Part shown: piece after piece, positions 16,388 through 24,668 of the stretch
How positions within the stretch are numbered: the first letter of the stretch is position 1
Layout: every line of letters begins with the position of its first letter
Source of the DNA: Oscillospiraceae bacterium
Lineage (GTDB): Bacteria > Bacillota > Clostridia > Oscillospirales > Ruminococcaceae
Length of the DNA: 64,000 nt
Assembly (NCBI GenBank): GCA_009783205.1
Contig: WRHO01000001.1
Span: forward strand, 151,530-215,529
Direction: 5' to 3'
The notes under the pieces: generated by a model
Database searches by the model: none
What the model was told of the DNA's origin: nothing
What the model saw: the letters and a program-made list of their open reading frames with translations, nothing else
Program-made: the position numbers and the translations under genes

Positions 16388-16956
16388 GAGAAATTTTACT
16401 GAACATTTGTATGACATCAATCGCATTATGCTTGTTTAAAATGCTTATTCCCGAAAATTCGCTTAAGAAACAGACGGATTTTCTCGTCGCCTGTTTCTTT
16501 TTAAGTGTTTTGGCGTTTTTTTTCACGAGCGGACGGGTTAATTTTGCGGAGGAGGCAACCTTCATTATAGAAAATATCCCATATGCGGATTTTAACGAGG
16601 AGTATGTCAACGCGCAAAAACGAGCCGTTGAGCGCGAAACACAAGCGAGCCTCTTGCGCGTTTTGAACGACGGGGGGATTTTTCCCGAAGAAATTTATGT
16701 AATCGTTAATATTTCGGATAAGTACAGCATATCTATTAATGAAATTAGGCTTGTGCTTGTCAGCGTCAGACAAGAAACAGACGGGGGCGATGAAACGGTT
16801 GAACCGGGGGATTCTCATACAGATACAGAGAGCGAACCAAGCGAAAAAGAACTCAACGAGCTTAAAGAAGCCGTTAAAATTGTCCAAAAGGAGGTAGGCG
16901 GGAACATACTTATATCGGGCGAGTTTAGGCGAAAGGACTATAACCAAAATGAATGA
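16384..16956 (+). CDS. spoIIIAF: stage III sporulation protein AF
   Basis: 190 aa. Two N-terminal membrane helices (LLNICMTSIALCLFKMLIPE and DFLVACFFLSVLAFFFTSG) precede an extracytoplasmic ring-building-motif-like domain, ending EAVKIVQKEVGGNILISGEF. The track extends to 16171 in frame, but ATG 16384, overlapping the spoIIIAE stop, gives the family N-terminus. A Glu/Thr-rich insert (TDGGDETVEPGDSHTD) is present before the last helix. Overlaps spoIIIAG by 8 bp. Confidence 0.9.
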   Translation: MREILLNICMTSIALCLFKMLIPENSLKKQTDFLVACFFLSVLAFFFTSGRVNFAEEATFIIENIPYADFNEEYVNAQKRAVERETQASLLRVLNDGGIFPEEIYVIVNISDKYSISINEIRLVLVSVRQETDGGDETVEPGDSHTDTESEPSEKELNELKEAVKIVQKEVGGNILISGEFRRKDYNQNE

Positions 16957-17413
16957 CGAAAGCAAAAGAATCAAAATATTCGATTTCAGAAATTTGTTTA
17001 AAAATCAAAAAACGATGAAAATAATTGTTTACGGCGGATTGGCTTTACTATTGTTGATTTTAATAAGCGAGATGTTTTCGGGAATAACGGGCGGCTCACA
17101 AAAAGATTCAGTCGGCGACGATTATATCGTAAATGTCGCCGATTATGAAACACAGCTCGAGAGAGAGTTGAAACGAACCCTTTCCGCAATTGACGGAATA
17201 GGCGAGCTTACAATAATGGTCACATTAGACAGCCTTTCCGAAACGGTTTATGCCGAAAGAGGGGCAAGCGTAAAGACCGTAATAACCCCAAAGGTTCGCG
17301 GTGTAGCCGTCATTTGTGACGGCGGCGGCGATATCATCGTTAAACAAAAGATTGTTGAGCTCGTTTCGCGAGTTTTTGGAATCGCAACAACACGAATAAG
17401 CGTTACTAACTAA
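16949..17413 (+). CDS. spoIIIAG: stage III sporulation protein AG
   Basis: 154 aa with one N-terminal membrane helix (IIVYGGLALLLLILISEMFSG) and a ring-building domain: YETQLERELKRTLSAIDGIGELTIMVTL and VRGVAVICDGGGDIIVKQKIVELVSRVFGI. SpoIIIAG forms the large ring of the mother-cell side of the feeding tube. Short for the family (about 200 aa), with the usual beta-crown insertion apparently reduced. Confidence 0.93.
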   Translation: MNDESKRIKIFDFRNLFKNQKTMKIIVYGGLALLLLILISEMFSGITGGSQKDSVGDDYIVNVADYETQLERELKRTLSAIDGIGELTIMVTLDSLSETVYAERGASVKTVITPKVRGVAVICDGGGDIIVKQKIVELVSRVFGIATTRISVTN

Positions 17414-17428
17414 AAGGAGAAAATTAAC

Positions 17429-18043
17429 ATGAACAAGGCAATGAACAAATTCAAAAGGCTCAGAATAAACATGATAATCGGAAAAAAGCAGATTATTATA
17501 GCGGGACTGTGCCTGCTTTTAGGGTTAGCGGTGTTTGCTAACTATTCGGTCACAACCAACAGAAGAATTGCTCCCCCCGAAAACGAAACGGGCGAGAATC
17601 AAGAAGGCGCGGAAAACGGTGCCGAGGCGGATAAAGGCGTGAACTACGGCGACGCACAGTTTGTCTCGGGCGGGGAGATTGTCGACGATGACGTTTCGGC
17701 GTTTTTTGCTCAAGCAAGACTCTCTAAGCGCGAAAGTCGCGACGAAGCAAAAGAGTTTTTACAGACGATTATTGCCGGCGGCGACGTCCGCGGAGACGAG
17801 ATTCAGGCGATTGCGTATGAGGCGGCAACATTAGGCAATTATATCGAAAGCGAAGCAAGAGTTGAAGCGGTTTTACGCGCTCAAGGATTCTCCGATGTAT
17901 TGTGCTATATATCGGAAAGGGGGACTAATATAATAGTCCGCACCGACGGCTTGACCGCACAATGCGCCGCAAAAATTAAAGACGCGCTTTTGTCCGAGGT
18001 AAACGTAGCCGCCGAAAACATTACAATTGTTGAAGTAAATTGA
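17429..18043 (+). CDS. spoIIIAH: stage III sporulation protein AH
   Basis: 204 aa: cytoplasmic basic N-terminus, one helix (QIIIAGLCLLLGLAVFANYSV), an acidic linker, then the YscJ/FliF-like domain (FFAQARLSKRESRDEAKEFLQ, EAATLGNYIESEARVEAVLRAQGFSDV). SpoIIIAH binds SpoIIQ across the intermembrane space. AAAGGAG stands before ATG 17429. Last gene of the operon; a perfect hairpin follows at 18079-18119. Confidence 0.93.
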   Translation: MNKAMNKFKRLRINMIIGKKQIIIAGLCLLLGLAVFANYSVTTNRRIAPPENETGENQEGAENGAEADKGVNYGDAQFVSGGEIVDDDVSAFFAQARLSKRESRDEAKEFLQTIIAGGDVRGDEIQAIAYEAATLGNYIESEARVEAVLRAQGFSDVLCYISERGTNIIVRTDGLTAQCAAKIKDALLSEVNVAAENITIVEVN

Positions 18044-18062
18044 ACAAAACTTATAATATCCC

Positions 18063-18119
18063 TTGCACTTTTACAAATTTTGTGGTATACTATTTTTTAT
18101 TAACATAGTATACCACAAA
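18063..18119 (+). promoter_or_regulatory. promoter overlapped by a perfect 15-bp palindrome, upstream of the Asp23-family gene
   Basis: TTGCAC (18063-18068), 17-bp spacer, TATACT (18086-18091). The -10 box lies inside the left arm of a perfect inverted repeat, TTTGTGGTATACTAT (18079-18093) and ATAGTATACCACAAA (18105-18119), with an 11-nt spacer. It could be an operator, a start-site hairpin, or the terminator of the spoIIIA operon. Confidence 0.6.
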
Positions 18120-18141
18120 TATTTTTAAGAAAGGACGGCGC

Positions 18142-18543
18142 ATGAAAACAAGAACAAATACTATAGCGGGGAGTCTTAAGATATCCAATGAGGTTGTCAT
18201 AAAAATCGCCGAGTTAGCGGCTATGGAGGTGACGGGGGTGTCGGTTAAGGGCGGACATCTCGACACACAGGACAACGCGCTTTTAGTCGCAAATCGCTTG
18301 ATTAACCCGATAAAGGCGACCCTTAAGGGCGAATCCGCAGAGATAGATGTAAGCGTAATAGTAATAGCGGGATACAAAGCAGTTAAGGTCGCAGAATCAA
18401 TTCAACAAAGCGTAAAGACCGCCGTGCAGAATATGACCGGTATTGCCGTTTCAAAGGTTAATGTACGAATTTCGGGGGTGCGCCTACCTCCCGCGGCGGA
18501 CAAAAGCTCCGACTTTTTCGCGGAGGATACCGAAATTATATGA
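18142..18543 (+). CDS. Asp23/Gls24 family envelope stress protein
   Basis: 133 aa, PF03780-type. GSLKISNEVVIKIAELAAMEVTGVSVKGG is the family N-terminus, followed by VSVIVIAGYKAVKVAESIQQSVKTAVQNMTGIAVSKVNVRISGV. Members associate with the membrane and with fatty-acid or cell-envelope homeostasis (YqhY is encoded next to acc/nusB genes in Bacillus). The stop overlaps nusB (ATGA), the same neighbourhood as yqhY-nusB in other Firmicutes. Confidence 0.9.
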   Translation: MKTRTNTIAGSLKISNEVVIKIAELAAMEVTGVSVKGGHLDTQDNALLVANRLINPIKATLKGESAEIDVSVIVIAGYKAVKVAESIQQSVKTAVQNMTGIAVSKVNVRISGVRLPPAADKSSDFFAEDTEII

Positions 18544-18956
18544 ACAGACGCGAAAACAGAGAAGCGTTATTTTTATTAATGTATCAATCGTTGTTCAACG
18601 ATGATTCGCTTTCGGAAATTGCCGAAGCAAATATAGACGAATTTGAACTTATTGCCGAATCCGACGAATTGGACGCGCTTATAAAAAAGGCAGAGGCGGT
18701 AACGGCGTTTGCCGAAAAATCGGACGATATTATTGCCGAATACAGTAAAACCCGCAAGCTCGAACGTATACCGAGGGTCAGCGTTGCGATTATGCGGGTG
18801 GCTTTGTATGAAATGGATTGTGATGAAGATGTCCCCGATAAAGTAGCCATTAACGAAGCAATTGAGCTTTGTAAAAAATACGCAGAGAAACAAGACTGTG
18901 TCTTTGTGAGCGGCGTTTTGGGGAATTATTATAGGGAAAAAAATGGAACAGAATAA
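18540..18956 (+). CDS. nusB: transcription antitermination factor NusB
   Basis: 138 aa RNA-binding protein that joins the boxA antitermination complex on rRNA operons. MNRRENREALFLLMYQSLF, RIPRVSVAIMRVALYEMDC, KVAINEAIELCKKYA and FVSGVLGNYYRE are standard. Its start overlaps the Asp23-family stop, and its end overlaps xseA by 14 bp. Confidence 0.95.
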   Translation: MNRRENREALFLLMYQSLFNDDSLSEIAEANIDEFELIAESDELDALIKKAEAVTAFAEKSDDIIAEYSKTRKLERIPRVSVAIMRVALYEMDCDEDVPDKVAINEAIELCKKYAEKQDCVFVSGVLGNYYREKNGTE

Positions 18957-20166
18957 TCAGGGGTTGACCGTGACCGTTTCACAGGTTAATAAAAAAGTTT
19001 CCAACCTTTTAAAAAGCGAAAAATCTCTTTGTGATATATACGTTAAAGGCGAAATATCTAATTTCACCAATCATTATAAAACGGGACATTTTTACTTTAC
19101 CTTAAAAGACGAGTCGTCGTCTATAAAAGCGGTGATGTTTAAGAACAGCGTTGACGCGCTCAAATGGGTTCCCGATAATTCGAACGAGTGGAACGGCATG
19201 AAGGTGACAATACGCGGCGACGTGCGCGTTTTCGAGCGGGACGGCTTGTTCCAATTATACGCCTTCGATATTCAACCGGAGGGCATGGGCGCGTTGTACA
19301 TTGCCTTCCTTGAATTACGCGATAAGCTCGAAAAAGAGGGGCTTTTTCTGCAAAAGCGACCGCTCCCGCGTTCACCGCGCAAAATTGCCGTAATAACCGC
19401 CGAAACCGGCGCGGCACTTCAGGATATATTAAACATTTTGGGAAGGCGCAACCCTTTGGTTAAGGTTGTATTACTGCCCGCCCTGGTACAGGGGGTAAAT
19501 GCCGCCGCGTCGATAAAAGCCGCGCTCGAAAAAGCACAATCGACCGACGCCGACGTTATCATATTAGGCAGAGGCGGCGGCTCGCTCGAGGATTTAAAGG
19601 CGTTTAACGATGAAGCTCTCGCGAGGGCGGTATTTGCAAGTAAAATCCCGACTATAAGCGCGGTCGGACACGAGGTCGATTTTACAATAACCGATTTTAT
19701 TGCCGACCTTCGCGCACCGACGCCGTCCGCCGCCGCCGAATTGAGCGTTCCGGATATTGCGGACGTGTACGAATACCTGAATACTTTAAAGCGGGATATG
19801 CTGTTCAGGACAAAGAGAACGATTTCTCTTTATAGCGAGCGTATAAACGCAGTGGGAAGAGAAATTAACGCAAAGTCGCCGTCTGTGCGGCTCGCAAATT
19901 ATGAGGCTCAATTAGAAAGCCTTAATAAACAATTGAAAATTTCGTCGGAAACGGCGTTAAACCGAAAAAAGCAACAGTTAGTTGCCGAAATGAAGCGTAT
20001 TGACGCATTAAGCCCTTTAAATGTTTTAATGCGCGGTTATTCTATTGTTACCGATTCGCGCAATAATAAAGCGGTTGTTAACGCCGACGACGTTGACATA
20101 GGCGATATTGTGGGGATAAAGCTTCATAAGGGTAAAATTTCTGCAGAGGTGAAGGAGAAGGCATGA
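18943..20166 (+). CDS. xseA: exodeoxyribonuclease VII large subunit
   Basis: Catalytic subunit of exonuclease VII, which degrades single-stranded DNA from both ends. N-terminal OB-fold (VSQVNKKVSNLLKSEKSL, GEISNFTNHYKTGHFYFTLKD), then IAVITAETGAALQDILNIL, ILGRGGGSLEDLKAFND and SAVGHEVDFTITDFIADLRA as catalytic core, and a C-terminal coiled region. 407 aa is normal. Ends overlapping xseB by ATGA. Confidence 0.95.
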   Translation: MEQNNQGLTVTVSQVNKKVSNLLKSEKSLCDIYVKGEISNFTNHYKTGHFYFTLKDESSSIKAVMFKNSVDALKWVPDNSNEWNGMKVTIRGDVRVFERDGLFQLYAFDIQPEGMGALYIAFLELRDKLEKEGLFLQKRPLPRSPRKIAVITAETGAALQDILNILGRRNPLVKVVLLPALVQGVNAAASIKAALEKAQSTDADVIILGRGGGSLEDLKAFNDEALARAVFASKIPTISAVGHEVDFTITDFIADLRAPTPSAAAELSVPDIADVYEYLNTLKRDMLFRTKRTISLYSERINAVGREINAKSPSVRLANYEAQLESLNKQLKISSETALNRKKQQLVAEMKRIDALSPLNVLMRGYSIVTDSRNNKAVVNADDVDIGDIVGIKLHKGKISAEVKEKA

Positions 20167-20390
20167 CCGATAAAAAACTAACCTTTGAACAATCGTTGAC
20201 GCGGCTTTCCGAAATATCCGCTCTCATGAACGATACCGAGCTTCCGTTAGAAGAATCGCTCAAGCTGTATGGCGAGGCGGTCGGTTTAATCGACATATGC
20301 AAGCGGCGAATAGAAACGGCGAGGCTTACTATAGAAAAAATCGAGAATCAAAAGGGGACGGAAGATTCCCGGAACGGAAACGGGCAATGA
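20163..20390 (+). CDS. xseB: exodeoxyribonuclease VII small subunit
   Basis: 75-aa helical subunit. FEQSLTRLSEISALMNDTELPLEESLKLYGEAVGL is diagnostic. Start overlaps the xseA stop and its stop overlaps the ispA ATG (ATGA), indicating tight coupling. Confidence 0.94.
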   Translation: MTDKKLTFEQSLTRLSEISALMNDTELPLEESLKLYGEAVGLIDICKRRIETARLTIEKIENQKGTEDSRNGNGQ

Positions 20391-21247
20391 CGTTATTTAA
20401 TCAACGCATGAACGAATATCGTGAATTAATTGAAAAAGAATTGGAGCGGGCGTTACATTTTCCGGAAACCGATTATAAAGTCGGACAAGCGATGCGCTAC
20501 AGCACGCTCGGCGGCGGAAAACGCATACGCGGCGCGCTTACCTTAGAGTTTTGTCGCGTTTTCGGCGGCGATGTAAAAAAAGCGGTTTGTGTAGCCGCCG
20601 CAATTGAGCTTATCCACGCTTTTTCTTTGGTACACGACGACCTCCCTTGTATGGACGACGACGATTTTCGCAGGGGGAAGCCTTCGTGTCATAAAGAGTT
20701 CGGCGAAGCGACGGCACTTCTTGCCGGAGACGCATTATTGGCAACTGCGTTCAACACAGTATCGGCGGCGGCGTTTTTGCCAAAACCCGAGGGGCTTAAA
20801 CCGCAAAATGTAGTTTCTGTTATATCGACGCTTTCTAACGCGACAACGGAAATGATTAAGGGACAGCAAAAGGATATGGAACTCGAAAAATCAACAAAAA
20901 CGGTTTCGGAGGAAGAGCTTCTCGCTATGTACAATCGCAAGACCTGCGCGTTAATAAGCGGGGGGTGCGTCTGCGGTGCGCTTTGCGCCGACGCACCCGA
21001 AAAAGCGTTGCATAACGCTCGCGGGTATGGGTTCGCCATGGGATTGGCTTTCCAAATAACCGACGATTTGCTCGACCTTAAAACCGAGAAAGCGGGAAAG
21101 AAAACCCTTCCCCTTTTAATAGGTGAAAAAAAGGCTCGCGAATTGGCGGGTGAATATAACGATACGTCGATTAAAATTGCCGAAAAGCTTCCGAAAGGTG
21201 ATTTTTTAAAGGAATTAGCGTTGTCGCTTATTGAGAGAAGGATTTGA
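20387..21247 (+). CDS. ispA: polyprenyl synthetase (farnesyl/geranylgeranyl diphosphate synthase)
   Basis: Chain-elongating prenyltransferase that condenses IPP with allylic diphosphates. First Asp-rich motif DDLPCMDDDDFRRG and second DDLLDL are present, with GGGKRIRGAL and GQQKDMELE. The track begins at 20297 in frame, inside xseB; ATG 20387, overlapping the xseB stop, matches the family N-terminus and gives 286 aa. With dxs nearby it supplies isoprenoids through the MEP route. Confidence 0.93.
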   Translation: MTLFNQRMNEYRELIEKELERALHFPETDYKVGQAMRYSTLGGGKRIRGALTLEFCRVFGGDVKKAVCVAAAIELIHAFSLVHDDLPCMDDDDFRRGKPSCHKEFGEATALLAGDALLATAFNTVSAAAFLPKPEGLKPQNVVSVISTLSNATTEMIKGQQKDMELEKSTKTVSEEELLAMYNRKTCALISGGCVCGALCADAPEKALHNARGYGFAMGLAFQITDDLLDLKTEKAGKKTLPLLIGEKKARELAGEYNDTSIKIAEKLPKGDFLKELALSLIERRI

Positions 21248-21248
21248 A

Positions 21249-21302
21249 ATTATAGCAGTTTTGCTTAACACTTGAATTTTACACCGGATTTCGGTATATA
21301 TA
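21249..21302 (+). mobile_element. relic of the terminal-inverted-repeat element (solo ends)
   Basis: TATAGCAGTTTTGCTTAACA matches the end of the 14.5-kb element (TATAGCAGTTCCGCTTAACA) with two changes, and the stretch closes with CGGTATATA, the right end seen in the 21.8-kb element. Only about 50 bp remain, so this looks like an internally deleted copy directly after ispA. Confidence 0.45.
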
Positions 21303-21324
21303 AGAAGAAGGATTGGTAAAAAAC

Positions 21325-21780
21325 TTGAGCAGATTTATTGACAATAACGCATTATGGGTCGCCCCAATATTCAGTTTTGTGGTCGCACAGCTTTTAAAAT
21401 ACGTTGTGTACGCCGTTCAGTATAAGGTGTTCAGAAAAGAGCGGCTCACCGGCGCGGGGGGGATGCCGTCTTCTCATTCGTCGGGGGTTTGTACATTAAT
21501 TGTTGTAATGGCGGTCAGAGAGGGGGTTCACTCGCCTATGTTCGCTATCGCGCTTATATTGGGGCTAATCGTCATGTATGACGCGGCGGGAGTAAGACGG
21601 GCGGCGGGAATACACGCTAAGGTAATCAATATGTTAAAGGTCAGTATTGATGAATTAGACGGCGAAGCGGCAGACGATAAAACAGATGATAAGCCGTTAA
21701 AGGAATTTGTAGGGCATACTCCCCTCGAGGTGTTTTGCGGGGCGATTCTCGGCATTTTTATAGGGTTTATGTTTAAATGA
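21325..21780 (+). CDS. divergent PAP2 family (DUF212/YuiD-like) membrane protein
   Basis: 151 aa with four or so membrane helices. The phosphatase-like signature is GGMPSSHSSGVCTL, followed by YDAAGVRRAAGIHAKVIN and a C-terminal GHTPLEVFCGAILGIFIGF, as in DUF212 proteins. I take TTG 21325 as start: AGAAGGA lies 13 bp upstream, while the track TTG 21313 abuts it. Proposed to act on lipid phosphates, but no activity is established for the family. Sits between ispA and dxs, and flanked by two terminal-repeat elements. Confidence 0.85.
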   Translation: MSRFIDNNALWVAPIFSFVVAQLLKYVVYAVQYKVFRKERLTGAGGMPSSHSSGVCTLIVVMAVREGVHSPMFAIALILGLIVMYDAAGVRRAAGIHAKVINMLKVSIDELDGEAADDKTDDKPLKEFVGHTPLEVFCGAILGIFIGFMFK

Positions 21781-21784
21781 TTGA

Positions 21785-21950
21785 TTATACCGCTTAACTA
21801 TCAAATTTAACACATAATTGCGGTCTTTTTGCCGCCATACTGCGTTAGAATTTTCTTAAATATAAGCGTATATTCGCGAAAATTTTGCCTTGTCTGACGA
21901 CAAAAAACCTCGCAAATCCAGTGTCAAATCTAATAGTTAAACGGTATATA
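21785..21950 (-). mobile_element. MITE-like element with terminal inverted repeats, upstream of dxs
   Basis: 166 bp. The left end TTATACCGCTTAACTATCAA and the complement of the right end, TATATACCGTTTAACTATTA, are inverted repeats that extend about 28 bp to ...ACAC. The interior on the minus strand contains GCGAATATACGCTTATATTTAAG and GTCAGACAA, shared with the 14487-14649 element. Same length class, opposite orientation. No ORF inside. The dxs start is 22 bp beyond its end. Confidence 0.7.
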
Positions 21951-21972
21951 AACGAGAAAGAATGAAGCTTAT

Positions 21973-23754
21973 ATGATTTTAAATAAAAATATTTCACCCG
22001 ATACATTAAAAGGGTTGTCGGAAAAAGAGCTTCGGCAATTGTGCGGCGAGGTAAGGCGATTCTTGATAAAAACCGTATCGAAAACGGGCGGGCATTTAGC
22101 CTCAAATTTAGGAACGGTTGAGTTGACGGTCGCTCTGCATACCGTCTTTTCCTGTCCTCGGGATAAAATTATATTCGATGTCGGGCATCAGTGTTATACC
22201 CATAAGCTGTTGACCGGTCGATTTGAACAGTTTCACACCTTGCGAACCGGCGGCGGAATCGGAGGATTCCCGCGCGCGTCCGAATCGGAGCATGACGCAT
22301 TTATCGGAGGACACAGCGGGATATCGGTGTCGGCGGCATTAGGCATAGCCGAGGCTATGCAAAAGGCGGGCGACGCTCATAAAGTAATTGCAATCGCGGG
22401 GGACGGCGCGTTTACCGACGGCGGGATTTATGAGGGGATAAATAACGCGGGGAAAAGCGAGTCGAATTTGCTCGTAATTTTAAACGATAACGGAATGAGC
22501 ATATCTAAGAACACGGGGGCAATTGCATCATATTTGTCGCACCTTCGTTCGACGCGAAAATATCATAAGGCAAAAACAAATGTTAAGGCTTTTCTCGAAA
22601 AAAACAAAATGGGTGAGGCGGTAAGCGACGCCGTAAGCGTGACAAAGAAATTTGTTAAAAACGCAATATATCAGAGTAACTTTTTTGAGAATCTCGGGTT
22701 TAAGTATTACGGGATTGTCGACGGACATAACCTTAACGAATTAATTGAGATATTCGAGCTTACGAAGCTTATTAATTCCCCCTGTCTCATTCATGTTAAA
22801 ACAAAAAAGGGGAAGGGCTATAAACCCGCCGAACGCAATTCGGGCGAATATCACGCCGCCGCGCCCGCCGATTATTTCACCGATAAACCCGTAAAACCGA
22901 CAAAATCCGCAGAATCATTTTCCGATGTTTTCGGTAAGGAGATTTTGCGCTTAGCGGAACAAAAAGAGGGCGAAAAAATCTGTTTAATAAGCGCGGCTAT
23001 GAAATACGCGACCGGCTGCAATTATTTTAACGCCGTTTTTCCCGAAAGGTTCTATGACTGCGGAATTGCCGAGGGACACGCGGTAACCTTTGCGGCGGGG
23101 TTAGCGAGCGGGGGCGCGTTGCCGGTATTTGCGGTATATTCGACTTTTTCGCAAAGAGGCTTTGACCGCTTATTACACGATTGTGCAATCGAGGGGCTTC
23201 ATGTAGTCTTGGCGATTGACCGCGCGGGAATGGTCGGCGAGGACGGCGAAACGCATCAAGGTTTGTTTGACGTCGCCATGCTTTCCGTAATCCCCAACGC
23301 TACGATTTTCTCCCCCGCAAATTCGGGCGAGTTAAAAGAGTGTTTGCGTAAAGCCTTGTATGATGTTGACGGGCTTGTTGCCGTTCGTTATCCGCGCGGT
23401 GAGGCGATTTTGGGGGAATATCACGGTGAATACAGATTATTGAGCGTTAAAAGCGACAGATTAATCGTTACGTACGGTCGTTTGGTCAAATACGCTCCGA
23501 GCGACTGTGATATATTACAATTGGTTAAGATTAAACCGCTCCCCGAGGAGGCAATCCAAATCGCGCTACAATATAACGATATTGTGTTTTATGAAGAGGG
23601 GGTTGAGCGGGGGGGAATCGGCGAAGCATTTTTGCTCGAATTAACGCGGCGCGGCTGGCACAGAAAAAATTCACGCTACGATATAAAGGCGGTGAATGGG
23701 TTTATACCGAGCGGTAGTGTAGAATCACAATTAAAATCCCTCATCTTGTCTTAA
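21973..23754 (+). CDS. dxs: 1-deoxy-D-xylulose-5-phosphate synthase
   Basis: Thiamine-diphosphate enzyme joining pyruvate and glyceraldehyde 3-phosphate; first step of the MEP isoprenoid pathway, also feeding thiamine and pyridoxal synthesis. GGHLASNLGTVELTVALH, DVGHQCYTHKLLTGR, GDGAFTDGGIYEG (TPP motif), NDNGMSISKNTGA and DRAGMVGEDGETHQGLFDV are clear. 593 aa is somewhat shorter than the usual 620-640; the reduction lies in the C-terminal domain. Its ribosome binding site is weak (GAGAAAG). The last 24 bp overlap a convergent small gene. Confidence 0.94.
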   Translation: MILNKNISPDTLKGLSEKELRQLCGEVRRFLIKTVSKTGGHLASNLGTVELTVALHTVFSCPRDKIIFDVGHQCYTHKLLTGRFEQFHTLRTGGGIGGFPRASESEHDAFIGGHSGISVSAALGIAEAMQKAGDAHKVIAIAGDGAFTDGGIYEGINNAGKSESNLLVILNDNGMSISKNTGAIASYLSHLRSTRKYHKAKTNVKAFLEKNKMGEAVSDAVSVTKKFVKNAIYQSNFFENLGFKYYGIVDGHNLNELIEIFELTKLINSPCLIHVKTKKGKGYKPAERNSGEYHAAAPADYFTDKPVKPTKSAESFSDVFGKEILRLAEQKEGEKICLISAAMKYATGCNYFNAVFPERFYDCGIAEGHAVTFAAGLASGGALPVFAVYSTFSQRGFDRLLHDCAIEGLHVVLAIDRAGMVGEDGETHQGLFDVAMLSVIPNATIFSPANSGELKECLRKALYDVDGLVAVRYPRGEAILGEYHGEYRLLSVKSDRLIVTYGRLVKYAPSDCDILQLVKIKPLPEEAIQIALQYNDIVFYEEGVERGGIGEAFLLELTRRGWHRKNSRYDIKAVNGFIPSGSVESQLKSLILS

Positions 23755-23931
23755 CCTCGCTTTTTTCTTTTCAATGACGGCAATAGCAAACAAAGTATCG
23801 GAAAGCAAATCGAAAAGAACGGCGAGCATTTCGATTTCCTCGACGCTTTTTCCTTTAGCCATTATTGAAGCGGCGGCATTAATTGCGGCGGCTAATTCTG
23901 CCGAATCGCACGAATTACACGAATTAAACAT
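23731..23931 (-). CDS. small conserved helical protein (DUF6774-like)
   Basis: 66 aa. SCDSAELAAAINAAASIMAKGKSVEEIEMLAVLFDLLSDTLFAIAVIE resembles the small Clostridial family with pattern C-E-x-A-x3-I-A-x4-E-E-x2-x-L-A-x-x-F-x-Q-L-x-D-T-L that is annotated DUF6774; function unknown. It is convergent with dxs, overlapping its 3' end by 24 bp, and divergent from tlyA by 14 bp. Start ATG 23931 has no strong SD that I can see. Confidence 0.6.
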   Translation of the reverse strand: MFNSCNSCDSAELAAAINAAASIMAKGKSVEEIEMLAVLFDLLSDTLFAIAVIEKKKARLRQDEGF

Positions 23932-23945
23932 GATAATATATTAAT

Positions 23946-24668
23946 ATGATAAACAGATTAGATAAAGAATTATACAGACGAAATTTGGCAAAAAGCAGAA
24001 CGACCGCCGCCGAATTAATTACAAATAATGCCGTAACGGTAAACGGCTCGCTCTGTAACAAGGTGTCTCAAGCGGTAAATGAAGACGATATTATCGAAAT
24101 AAGCGATAAGGTTATCGACACATTACGCTATGTATCGCGAGCCGGGTTAAAACTTGAACAGGCGGTTTTGCATTATAATCTCGATTTAAACGGGAAAATC
24201 TGTCTCGATATCGGGGCAAGCACGGGGGGCTTTACCGATTGTATGCTCAAATACGGCGCAAGGCGCGTTTTTGCGGTCGATGTCGGAACGAGCCAATTAG
24301 CCGACTCCTTACGGCGTGACCCTCGGGTTGTTTCCGTTGAACAATGTGACATAAGAGAATTTATCGCACCGGTTAAAGCGGAATTTATCGCGGTCGACGT
24401 GTCGTTTATCTCGGTAAAGCTAATCCTCCCCAAATTGAAGGAGCTTGCCGATAACGGAGCGGACGCAGTAGTTTTAGTCAAACCGCAATTTGAATTAGGG
24501 CGGCGACACAAAGGGGTTATTACCGAGAGCAAAGTCCGCAACAAAATCGTTGACGAGGTAGCGACATTTGCAAAGTCGAGCGGGTTGCTTGTGAAAGGTC
24601 TGTGCGAGTCGTCGGTCGTCGGTAAATCCGGCAACCGCGAATATTTAATGTGGTTGGGTATTGATTAA
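23946..24668 (+). CDS. tlyA: TlyA family rRNA (cytidine-2'-O)-methyltransferase
   Basis: N-terminal S4 RNA-binding domain (MINRLDKELYRRNLAKSRTTAAELI, VTVNG) and a Rossmann methyltransferase with SAM motif CLDIGASTGGFTDCMLKYGA and VAVDVSFISVKLILP; VVLVKPQFELGRRH follows. TlyA proteins methylate 16S and/or 23S rRNA; Clostridial copies are often labelled hemolysin A. 240 aa, about 25 shorter than most. Its stop is directly followed by the nadK ATG. Confidence 0.92.
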   Translation: MINRLDKELYRRNLAKSRTTAAELITNNAVTVNGSLCNKVSQAVNEDDIIEISDKVIDTLRYVSRAGLKLEQAVLHYNLDLNGKICLDIGASTGGFTDCMLKYGARRVFAVDVGTSQLADSLRRDPRVVSVEQCDIREFIAPVKAEFIAVDVSFISVKLILPKLKELADNGADAVVLVKPQFELGRRHKGVITESKVRNKIVDEVATFAKSSGLLVKGLCESSVVGKSGNREYLMWLGID

